Positions 1 to 12,600 of a DNA stretch of 60,000 bases are shown here, one piece after another. The DNA lies in assembly GCF_001949145.1 (NCBI RefSeq), contig NW_019091362.1:3336430-3396429 (forward strand), in the 5' to 3' direction. A program made the translations under genes and the position numbers. This DNA comes from Acanthaster planci (lineage: Eukaryota > Echinodermata > Asteroidea > Valvatida > Acanthasteridae). The notes beneath the pieces were generated by a model. The model was not told the DNA's origin. It searched no databases and was given only the letters and a program-made list of their open reading frames with translations. The first letter of the stretch is position 1, and each line of letters opens with the position of its first letter.

Positions 1-499
1 AAACACGGGGAAACAAGACAAATGGGGAAGACCAGATATACAAAACGTAAAACACTTCACAAATTACAGACATGGCTAATCACGTAAACATTGAAGACAA
101 TTTGCTCGTTTTGTGTTAAGTCAGAACAAAGATACCATTTGATTAGTTCCATTACTTTAGTTCATGTTATTACAATCGAACAAGAATTAAAAAGAAAAAT
201 TATTTTTCCAATTTGCAACTGTGCATGCATAGATAAAAATCCTACAGAGATGGTTAACAAGAGATTTATTACTTACTAAAACGGCAACAACGTATAAAAG
301 AACCAAAATGGATAAAAGAACAACTTATAAGATTACAACCAAAACAATACAAACAACTATTCTGAATCCCAGTTTATACAATAATAAAATTGTGAAAAAT
401 GGAAAATTATCTGATAACAGTACTACTATAAAGATGAACGGTACCTATTCAATAATGAAAAATGTCTCTTAGTAGTCCTTTGATAATCCTTATACTCAC
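1..499 (-). other. DNAH1: Intron 38 of DNAH1 (partial)
   Basis: This is the AT-rich start of the intron after exon 38. The donor GTGAGT reads leftward from 499. No exon, repeat or RNA was recognised here; the next dynein exon lies outside the window. Confidence 0.7.
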
Positions 500-657
500 C
501 AATCTGCTTCCTGTCATACCATCCTCTGTGGTCCATCCACTGCCTAATCAGCTCTATCGGGGGTTGGGCTCCATACACCTCCAGGGCAGGCATGTTCAAA
601 TCATCGATGAAGAAGATGATGTACTTGCCCAGCGGAGGACCAAACACACCTTTACGT
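500..657 (-). CDS. DNAH1: DNAH1 exon 38 (AAA3 Walker B)
   Basis: Residues about 2231-2283 plus one base. It contains [10 protein letters not shown] and the AAA3 Walker [10 protein letters not shown], then the family-typical [15 protein letters not shown]. It starts in phase 2 and ends in phase 1 at ATT G|GTGAGT. Confidence 0.95.
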
Positions 658-3600
658 CTGTTTGGAAAAAAACCCAGATTTTTAAAAAGAGAAAGCTTCT
701 TGCCAGGAATGTGGAAGTATGCCACAATCAAGCTTTTCCATGTGGTTCGGAAAAGAAACTTGGAAACTAGGCATTTCCTAATCTTATCACCATATGGGGC
801 GGCGCGGACATCCGGGATTCTCGCAAAATGACAGGTGCTGTGCCAGTGAAAAAAATGACCTTGGCGACGTACGCACACACCAACCAGTCCGAGGATCGGG
901 TTATACAATCTTTTCTTTGGTCTGTACGTATGCGCGCGCTCGTTGCAGTTGTTTTCACCGGCTGCAGTGTAGTTGCTACCCATATTTTTGTGAAACTCCC
1001 GGATGTCCGCGTTGCCCCATATGGAAATACGAGTCCACCTTTAAATTGTAGATTAAAAGGTACAAATCACAACACAAAAATTATTCATTATCATTAACAA
1101 ACTTCAAAGATTTACTTAAAAACACTGCTGATTAAAACTGAGTGTTCAACTATTTAATGACGAGAAAAGAGTGGGTCACAGACGCTACACTAATTATTGA
1201 CAAATCACTAGAGGTTTAAGAAAATTAAGACTAATTAAAACTGGCTCTACTGCCTGACAAATGGGCATTTACTGAGCTGACAGGTTTTTTTCTTCTTTTT
1301 CCACATAATAATTTAATAGGTTTTCACAGACGTTGCATTAAAATAGGTCATTGAAGCACCTTTCAAATTTACTAATATTTTAATTCACAAACGGCTGGTC
1401 AAAATTAACAACGTAGGGGTCCGAACCCGTAGGGTGGGAATCGCCACTGACTTTGTGCCCCAGGAGAAGGGAGGGGGCCGAGTTAGGGACGGTAGAGGAG
1501 GTAGGGGGGAGATCTGATGTAGCAGGAGGAGAGGAAGACGCTACCTCTTGTCCAGTTTACTGTCCAACAGGTCCTGGGTCTGGTTGGCGCTGGTGCGGGC
1601 CGAGAAGCTGATGAAGTTGGAGATGTAGTCTTTGGGCATGCTCTTCAGGAGCTTGTCCGAGATGGTCAGGGTCTTGCCCGTGCCTGTGTCCCCAACAGTC
1701 AGGACCTGTTAAAGGAGGAACCAGTTTCCAATTTAACCCTAACCGCGCTGAACCCAACAAGGTTAGGCAGGATTTCGATGGTCCCTAGGGGGTTAGGGTT
1801 AATTATTTTTTCTCCTGTTTATCACGGTCATTTCTAATTCACAAGATTTTGGGTTGGAGGGGAAAAAAATTAAGTTTCTCTTAAAACTTACAGGGGAGTG
1901 CATGTGAAGAAGACATGGAGACTGCTCGAACTAAAAGTTAGGAGTACATTTCAGTATGTGAGTTATCTGTTAAAATAAGCTGTGAGGATTAGAATTGATG
2001 AATTCCTTGGAAAATGTTGGGTTATGATTTATTCCCTTCCACTGAAATTTGTCATATGGTCAATACTTACATTAACCACTGAACTTTGGACAGTTGGGTA
2101 GAAAATCTACAGATGCTTTTGAAATATAATACCGAGGAGCAAATGGTGTGTAAGGTTATACAGTGGCTGAACTGTGCAGTTCTGGCTTTGTGAAAATACT
2201 GCATTAGCGCCTTTGAATTTTCAAGCACATTTATGCAAGTTGAAGAGAAGCACACAAGTTTGTAGCTCTTTTAGAACTTCTTCTTGAGGCTTCAAGACCA
2301 GGGTCATCTTGCTAAGGTGGGCCCATATTTTCAAGCTGTCCAGACACGCTCTTTACCCGTTTCTTGTTGGTCAACAACATCTCCAACAGGTGTGCCCCAC
2401 GCACTGTGTCTGCTGTCGGCACGATAATGTCCGAGTAACGCATTTCTGGGTTGATCTTACGCTCCCCCATTCCATGCATCCAGTCCAACCAATGCACCTA
2501 TAATTGAAGTAAAATCGAAAAAACTACGGTCATGATCATGGTTAATAACCACAATATTCATTGTCTTAAAAATATTTGGGTCATTGTGTGATTCATGTGA
2601 ACCATAAGACACGTGAAATATATTTTCAACATCATAAATGTAAATATCAGGAAATTACTGAAGAAAAACAACGTCAAATTAAAACTTCAACCAAAAAACT
2701 GTGATTAAAGTACATACCTACATAAATTAGTTAAAACTGTTAGACTAAAAAACTGAAATAATAAAAAATTTATGTAATGAAATAAAAACAGAAATTGATA
2801 AATCAAACACGAATAAGCATGCCATTACTCGTGACCTTCATAACCATTAGATGAAAAATTACACAATTATTAATTTGAAATAAACTGCAACAAACACTAA
2901 CTTCTTTTGAAAAATTATTCTGTAAAGGAATCTTTCAGTTCAGTTAAAACCTCAATTACCAGAGGGCATTTGCAAATAAATAGAACAAGGGACTGACAAC
3001 TGTTTTGTATAATGCAGAAACCTGAATTATGAGCAACCAAAGTTGTAATCATAAGCAAATGTAGCTAGTATAAACCAAAACTCAATTGTTAATAGGAATC
3101 AAGAATTAAGAATCCTGACAAATTGTCAGAAACAAAACTTCAACAAAATATCTGTCATCTACAGAGACAGAGATTCATTTTCTTGTCCACTTTCATTCTA
3201 CCTCTGTGAAAACCTCAATTGATGCAGCTGTATGTGAGCCAGTACTAAGCAGTGCCTGAAATGAAGAGGGAGTTATTACAGCATAGAAAAAACTGACGAG
3301 ATACCTGGTGAGAAACTGAACTCAGTACAAGTCTTACATCCTATCACCGTAAATATGCCTGTCCAAGTTGCTAATACGCCCTCATTTACAACTAAGTTTG
3401 TACCCTTTCTCTCACTGATTCCACAGATAGAAATGGAAGATGCTTTACTATGAAGCTCCCCTCAAACTAAATGGAGACCAAAGAGGATGCTGGTTGCCAA
3501 CCCTACCATCCAAACTGTTTTTCTGAGCACAGGCCTACGTGGAGGACATCTCTTCGACAGAAGCGGGAGAGATCATCCTAATGATCAAACCAATCTATCT

Positions 3601-6600
3601 ATTCATTATTAGAAGCAGACACGTCCCTTCCCCTTCAGGCATCTCCAAAATAACTGCCAGAGCTACAGTCCTGTCTCTTAATTGTGTGGCTAGGTAAAAA
3701 CAATCTGACATTGATTTAGTAGAACTGGTATACAGTACATTCCAATTTTAATGAAATCTTCACTGGCTGATTTTAAACCATTTTTTTCTTTGCTTAATAT
3801 GAGGCAGGCTAAGCCAAACAGAAGTGCCGGGTTCAAGCGTACAAAACAGCTTCTTGCTCCAATTCAGTCTCTGAATGAATATGTTTCCATGGGGAAATCC
3901 TAAGCTTAGAAATTCGCTAACCAAAAAATAATACTCGCTTTACCGCGAAAAGTGGTTACCGGCAAAAAAGCCACGGTCTGTGTACCACTTGTAACTGGTA
4001 CTCCGCTAATTTTGGCTTATTGTGTAAAATTTGGTAAGCAAGATTTTCAGTTGTTGCGATCACCTCTTTGCGTTTGCCTGCCTCCTCCTCTTCTTCATCA
4101 TCCTTGGATGGACGCTTGCTGATGCCGCCATCGTCCAGTTTGTAGTCATAAACGGTGTTGTCCGGTGGGAATGGAAGGGCAATCTGTACACAAAATTGAA
4201 AGACACAGTGCAATGATACTTTGTCCAAAACATTCTTCCAAAGGCATAGGAAAGGATCCATCTATCATGAAAATAGTTCAAACTTTGGCTCTTTGATGAG
4301 TTTGGGCTCACGTTCTCTTTCTGCATCTTTTCGCGTAGGTATGTGCTGAACTTGCGCCGTCCGTCAAAGTCCACCGTGGCTCCGACTGTCCAGACCAGCG
4401 AGAAGATAAACCAGGGCTCGATGAGTTCAGCTACTCGCTCAAGCCGCTCTTCTGAGATGGGTGGATCACCCTGCAAGTTTAGAACGATGACTGTTACTCA
4501 AAAAAGGGGAAAGGTTTACTCATTGTAATTAATTTAAGTGATCACTTTAAGGAATTCGGGAAATTTTCTTGACACTGTGGAAAGAGATTTGAAAAGTTTT
4601 GTAATGAAATTCTGAACAATGTCGGAAGAACATCATTTTTGGGTGGCTGTAAGAGATAAATGGTATTTATGTATGCCTACATGAGCTTCCCTGTCAATCA
4701 CAGCCTGTTGAGGTTTAATCGTGGCTGTCAAAAAAATTCCCGTGAAGGTAGTGTGGGTTGAGTCACAGCTGAATTTGACATGTGACTTCACGAATTCTGA
4801 TGATTTAGAAGCAAATCATATGCAATAAGTCCATAACAAGCCAGGAAGAAATTGTTTGCCTGGTGGGTCGCTACTGGTGCAAGGTTAGGGTATGGAATAG
4901 GGTATATAATAGGTTAGTACAGGTGAATTTGCACACAGCAAAGTATTTCAGAATGGATCCTTCAATCTTGAGTCCCTCACTTTCTTTAACATTCCAAACA
5001 AGTAGTTTATATATTAGGGGAGGGACATAAAACTAGCACAGCATTCTGGTGACAGAAAAAAGTCATGATTTTTGGGCTACTTTGCCCCTTGACGTCATGG
5101 AAACCAAGAAAAGTGCAAATACCTTCACATTTTTCGTGAGGCAGTTCGACAGCAGTAATAATTGTAATGTTTTGTCAGAGTAAGGAACACTTTAGTAAGA
5201 GTTTCAAACAATGGAAGGAAAGGTTCTCTGTCGAAACTTTCACTGCAATCACTTCTACCCCAAAGTCCACATCAACCTAAGGGTGCTGGTACTGTCAGCT
5301 TTTGAGTTTAGTGATGGGAAAACCGTGAGATGGGTCACATATTAGTCACAGTACTCGTTAGGATGCTGAAAATTGGATGCAAGACTTACAGCCTACGCAG
5401 TGGCATCAGCAAGATGAAAAAGAAGCGAAGCAAAAAACAGCAAAAATGTTCAGCAGCAGTAAGCATAAATAAAATGAAAATTTAGGAATGAGAGCAAAAA
5501 GATAACAAAATCAAAAGTCTAAGCTCAAAGTAGCTACAATGTATGAAAGCTGTTGACTATATCAAAAACAAACAAGTTAAATTTTTAGAACAGTACTATT
5601 TTGTAAGAAAGATTTATTATTTATTATTTGTAGTTTAGACATTCCAAGTTGTACCAAAGAAATATTTCCACATTAAAGTGACAGAAAATACAAAGATTAT
5701 CTGCAATGATCCAATGCAAAATTCTTAAAATATCTCCAAAAAAAGCATCCCCTAAAAGCATTTTAATGCATTAAACAGTTGATAATCAATGCCGTTAAAT
5801 AACTGAATTCAAAGCTGGTAAACTACTGTTAGATCAAAGTGAGCAAAATAAAAGCAAGCAGCCTTCTTCCAACAGAATCTACCATATAAATACAGAATAA
5901 AAAAGTCAGCTAAACTGAAAAAAATTCAGAAATGTTGAGGAACAGAGGGGAAAGATATAACCTGCACGAAGCCAGGAATTAAAATTCTGATCCAATGCTT
6001 CTACCAAGATATTTCCATGGTCCCTCTATTTAGACATCTATTTGACCCCTTTAAACTCAATGCACTACTCCATCCAAACCCCTTGTGTCAGTGCTAATGC
6101 GGACTGTACTATTTACCTCCTGGGGGATGAATGGGGTGAAGAAGCAGTCCATGAGCTTGAGCATGCTGAGGGTGAGGTTACTGTCCATGGTGGCGACAAT
6201 CTCCTTGCAGTTGGTGCGGACAAACTCTATGGATTCCTGAGAAATGGGGGGAAAAATTGGAAGAAAGACAAGACAATTTCACATAAAAGCCTGTGAATAC
6301 ATCAGTTACATTCACCGGTATACACACCCCAAAATGCATACATAAACTGCAGTTGTTACTGAGGTCTGGTGGATGTATTTTTTTTTCTTTCTGTACCAAA
6401 GACCTGACAAAATTGTTTAATCTCATTTCCTTAAAATAACCAGGCAGTTTATTATAAAGTCCATTTACACAAGGTAAAGTTAATGTCACAAATGGTCACT
6501 GCTTTTATAAAGTGACAAACATTTTATGCTAATGCTTGATACCTTTTGTTATCACACACACACTCCAACATTTGCAATTTGCAAGATTTGCATCTAGGTA

Positions 6601-9600
6601 GCGTATCTTGAAAAGTGTCCGAATATTGTGAGATAAAAACATTACATCAGGTGTCAACCAACATAGCAAAAATACTGGTCAGTGGTAACAGTCCCCCAAA
6701 AGATTGATTTATAAGCATTGCCAGGCAACGAAGAACTCCCTTTTGTTCACACATAGAGCCCAAATGGAATGAAATAGTGTGCCATCCAACCACTTCTTAA
6801 AGTCTTCAGATCATCATCACTACTCACAAAGGTTTGTCCCTCCCTAAGCTCCAGCCAAGATGTCTCTGAATATCTAGGAGATTTAGGAAGTTATTTAAAA
6901 GATTCAGGAAGGTAGCCTGTGGTCACTATAACTTTACCCGGGGCTTAACAGTCCTTGTTAGTCAAAGAGAATGTGCCACTGGTTTCCTCCGTGGTCGAGG
7001 ATCTTTGGAGGATTTGAGGATGCTTCCTAGAAAAACAATGCCTAGGATGTGAGGGCCTATCTTACCACCAGAAAGCGGTCAAAGAGCGACTGCAGCTGAT
7101 CCTTGTAGGGGTAGATGTTCTCCGGGATGCGTTTGAGCCAGCAGGTGACGAAAGGCTCCAGGCCCAGGATGCTCGGCTCCAGGTAGACCATGCCACACCG
7201 GCTGACCGTGGCTGGAGAGGCTACGGCCAGGTCGGCCACCTCAAAGATCATCCTCATGTACTAGAATTGGAAGTAGAAAAATACAAGAGAAATAGATACA
7301 CTCCACAAATGAGAATCATCAACTATTCAGTTTGAGATTGAGTGATATTAGAAATCTCCCTTCCTGTTTAAATTCACGACACAGAAGACAAATAAAGTGA
7401 ACACAAAATAACCGAGGCCAAATCTGGATAAGATGCTGAGTATTTGGCATTTCAACGAGTGGTGAACTTTATATGAAGTCCAGGGCACACAAGTCATGAT
7501 TCTACTTTCTGTTTGTAAGAGGACTAAATTTTTGTGTAATCTTTGGTCTGTTGAAATACTTGCAAGTCAGAGCATTTTCCTAACGGTGAACCTTTAACAT
7601 TTGGCCTTTCAACTAGTTCCTTTACGCCCTGTTGACACTGGTGTCTCCGTACCTCAGTGAGCTTGATGATCTCTCCACTGCTTAGGCATAGCTTCTTGTT
7701 GTCATCCAGCACCGTGTTCATGTTCTCGATCCACACGGCATCCACGGGCCCATCAAAGACGTACCAGCGGTTGTCCATTTCCATCGAAGAGGACCCGATA
7801 CGAATTAAGGAGGAAAGGATGCCATCCGTCCTATCAAACCAAAGCCAAAATGACTCCGCCATCTTAAAAATGCTTTTTTTTTATCATGTAGAAAGTATGA
7901 CGCATGAAGTTGGTGAAAATCTGATCGGAAGGAAAGACCCAAAACTTGAAAGGTGTTGTAAATTAAGACCAGTCCTCAAGTGAAGTCCTCATTTCAATTA
8001 CCATAGCACTGGAGGAACTAAGACACAATGGAGAAAAATCAAGAGCAGTAAGTAAACTATTGAAAATATCTAAGAACGATACAGGTTATTTGTTAATGCT
8101 GTCAAATTGATGCTGTGCAAGACCACAAAAATTCACCATTCGTGGGTCAGTAGGTCAAACTCTCCGTACAGCTGGCCCATCGTGATGGACTTTGGGTTGA
8201 GGACGTAGGTGATGATGTTCTCATAGGTGCCTCCACCGACTGCCACCTCTCCCTTCAGTGAAGTCAGCGCCCTCTTCAGGACCTCGTAACACTGGTATGG
8301 ATCAGACCAAAATTATTGAGTGCAGGCTTTTCTGACAGAGACAGGCTTTCCCTTCTGAATAAGAGGAACCGCCTTGAGCCGCATCACTGCAGCGTTAGCA
8401 GAGAAGAACGGTTCGGACTACTTTGTAATAAAAACTTCTGGTTTCTTCTTTCTCTTTTCTGATTTGTCCAAAGGTTTGGAATGGCCATTCATATTCTACA
8501 ACTTTTCATTTTATTTCCTTTCCTTTTTTAACTCATAAAAAAGCTAGTGTTGTAGCCAAAACCACTTCAGATCTTCAAAAGACCACACAAGACCAGCACA
8601 AAACCTCCAATCTGAATTCAAGTCACAAGCGGTTCAAATGAACTGCAACAAAAGCATTCCTTTGTCTTTGTTCACCCTGTTACTTATGACTGGTATTTTG
8701 CATGGTCTTGTGTCTAGTCTTATGATGGTCTCGACTACAACACTGAAAAAAGCTTTCAGTCTGGGGGGGCATTAGTTATGCCAAACGAAAGGTACTTTCA
8801 CTTCCAAACACCACTTCTTAAGGAGACGGTAACAGGTAAGAATTTCACACAATTGAAACGGAAAAAGAAACCACCCTCGTAAGTTCAAACTTTTTCTGAG
8901 GTCTTTTCTCCTTACCTTGGTTTTTCCCGAGCCAGCTGGTCCAACGATCATCAGGCCGTGCCTGACCACGGTGGTCTCGTACAGCTGGATGCACTTGCCG
9001 ACAAAACCGTCCACGTCCTTCAGCCCCAGCTTGCCGCTCATGGTGCGAATGGACTGTTCCAAGGTACCGTAGTCAATGGGCTCCTCCCTGGAGTGAGGGG
9101 AATCAAGACTGAAGTGAGAAACGTAAACAACAGCAACAACAGACACAATGACCTTCAGCGGAAGAGGAAAGGTTGGGAAGGGAACTGTTTTTAATCATAT
9201 GCGGATGGGACCGATATTGCAAATGACTGAGAGTTACTGAAGGTTTCCACATGAGGTCAGCATGGCATCTCAATCACTAATTCAAACTCACTAATGCTGC
9301 TTAACGTCTCGGACAGGAAACTTGGACAGGGCAAATGTGATGTCAATTTATGCAATCATCAACACAGATAAATTTTTATGCTAGTTAATTTACACTATTT
9401 TTTTGATTGAAGCAAAGTTCAATCAATGACCATCAGTCAACCAAGGATCGACTTTGCTTGGTAACCCATGTACAACACACATCCTGGGTACCAGATAAAT
9501 CGACCGATGGACGACAAACGGCCTTTATTCAAACTTGGCCCAAGTCCAGCCTTAACTCCTTTGGCTTTCTTACAGTAAGGCTTCCCCTATCAGCCACAGC

Positions 9601-12600
9601 GTCAACTTGGCAGTGAAGTGATGACACATTCTCTGTGGACTGCCCAGTCTCCGCTGCCCCCAAGAACTAAATTCACTCTCTGCAGGGTCAAAAACTTGAT
9701 AGTCTGCAGTAACATCTGTCTGGACCGTGCAAGGCATTGTCAAAATAGTCTTCTTGAGCTGAAAAACAACAGCTCTTACTTGATCTTAGGGAAGAGATCG
9801 GACACAATGCCGTTGAACAGCTTCAGGTCGTCCTGCAAAAACTTGGGCACGTTGACGTCCCGGATGGCCCGGAGTACTATCAGTTCCTGCAAAAAGAAGG
9901 GTTCCCCAGAAACTTGTCACGAAGTGATCACATGTTATTGCAGCACCAACTTCTGTATTTGAAGATATTACGTAGATCAATATCCAAGCACCTAAGAGGA
10001 TGAAGAAACAAACCCCACATTCAAGTTGTGGGCAAAAAAAAATCACCACTTTTTTTCCGGAGGAATTTATTACCTCCATCAGGACAGACGACAACCCCTT
10101 GAGTACTTAGACTCCAACAACGAACGATTTGAAACAGGGTCCTCACAGGACACAAGCAAGAAAAGCAAGAACTCCACAGATACAAACATAACTCCTACAT
10201 GTCCTCTTCCAAAAATGTCTTTCTACCTAAATCTTACTCATTTCTGGGTGTTCTATTATTAACCCTGTGTTGTGATCAAGGCCATCATAAGTCCTCACGT
10301 AAGTTCTTTTCACAAGACCAAAGGTTCCAGGGGAAACAATTGAAGGCTATTCACTGTGATTAGTCTTCGTCTTTATACCCCGATTTTTGAAAGTGGAATT
10401 CTATTTATTACATGCCTAACCCTGGGCTGTGTACGATGCACAAGAGGAGATCTAACTTTTGTATATTTAGAATAGCAGTTGTTAATTTATGCATCACTGG
10501 TCGGTACAGTGTTTTAGCATGTTAGATTGCTTGTTGAAACATTCCGCTGGTGAAAATCCTTATGAGCACATCCATCTTTAACACCTACAATTAGCATTTC
10601 TTACTGCACATAAAGTGCATGTATTAGGCCAGTGTGTGGTTACATTAGATTATTACATGCGTGGATAAAACGACCACCCATTAGAAGGCTACACACTTTA
10701 CGACTGACCGTGTTGGCTGGGACCAGGGCCAAGCACTTGAGGGAAAGCAAGTTTATTAACAAAGAGGTATTTAATCTTCTCTCTGTCACCCACTCCCCCT
10801 CCCCTGCTCTCTCACTCTCTTTCGCTCTCTCTCTTTTCCTTACCTCGCTCATCTCAGGGTTCTCCCGCTTCAGGTTCCCGGCGGCTGAGATGACCGTCTT
10901 GACCGCCCGCATGCCAAAGTCGTAGTGGTCCTGTGAGCTGAGCTGCTCCGAGGACAGCTTGAAGGTAGTGGTGATCTTCTTGGACAGGAGCTTGGCGTCA
11001 CTGAACCCGAAGGAGTAGAGCGAGATTTCGGCGATCATGGCATAGTCTGGTACCATCATGGCCACCGGGCGGAACAGAGCCTGCCAAATATTTCAGTACA
11101 GAATCATCTCATAAATGTATGCACACCTTACACGATCCAAAATATGATGATGAACTGGGATAACCATACAACAGAGTCAAGTGCAATTTGTATTAGAAGA
11201 TAGAAGTTGACACTGTGATTGACTTTTAGTGCCTGGAATAATTTTTCATGACAGTTCCCAGACCTATATTTACACAATGATAGCTCTGTACATAAGACAT
11301 CAGATCACAGAATAATCCAATAGCCATCTCAACTACAAATGTAACTGAAAATATTCTGTTCTTAAAAACTGAAAAATTCATGATGCAAGACTTACTATCA
11401 GTAAATTTAAAGATTAAATGAACTGAAAATATACTGCAAGACTTGCATCATGTGTGCTCCACAGGGTCATTTAATATACGGATTCACTTTATAAGCTCCT
11501 TCCAAATATGAAAATTTTGAAAGTGGAAAAGAAAATTTACGTAATAACTGTGCTACCTGGTTTTACTCGGGGAGACAATCATGACGTTTAGGGCTATGAT
11601 GTATTACCAAACACATTTCTCATGTGTGAGGTGCCAGTTCGCCAGGTCAATACAGTACCGAAGTGAATACGTCACGCGCACAATTAGTGTGTAAAAGGCA
11701 TTAGTGCGAGAACCAGCGCGTGAACCAACACACGCGCGCGTACTCCATTCGTTTGCACTGCACTTTCTGGTTCACAGTGAATGTCACACTTCGGTACTCT
11801 ATTAGTATTGTTTTAAATTGATTGCTTCAGTACATACCTTCAGGTTGTCAGGTAGCTCTGTTCTTCCAGCGTAACCAGGGTTCATGGTGATGAAAACAGC
11901 ACAAGAGATTTTCAGTGCGATCTCCACACCTTCAAACATGAACCTGTCAACCTGAGAAAAGATAACAGACCATTTTGTGACGGATGAATTGTTTTTTCTA
12001 GTTTAGCTCATATCTCAGGCAAACTACCAAACACCCAAGCACGGAGTACACATTTCTCACGAGGGGTACTCACTTTCTGCTGCTGGGCTTTCTGGATGGT
12101 GCTGATCTGTTGAGCCACCACTGACAGTACCTCAATGTCGATGCGGTTGAACTCGTCGAAGCAGGCCCAAGCCCCCGAGCTGGCCAGCCCCTTCAGGAAC
12201 TTGCCCATGGCCATGAAGTCCAGCTGGTCTGAGCAGTTGAAGACAACCGTCTGGATGGCCAGGGCCTTGCCCAAATCCTTATGGGTAAGAAAGAAGATGA
12301 CGGTGATAAAATTTAATAGATTTTGATAGGATTTCCAAGACCTTGATGGTATTTAACAGAATTCGATAGATTTGATGGGATTGGATCAGTCATCTTTTAC
12401 TAAAGGGCTTTTGGAATTATCTGTGTTATAGACCCATCCAGAATCCACCTTCTGATTACCAAAATTTGAACTTCCCATTCAAACTGACCAAGAAATTCCA
12501 CAAAAAAATTTGATGCTTAGCACCAACAAAAATGTTCATCCTTGATATGAATTGACAGAAGATTCATGAAATGCAGGGCTCCAATGGCTTATAGTGAATT

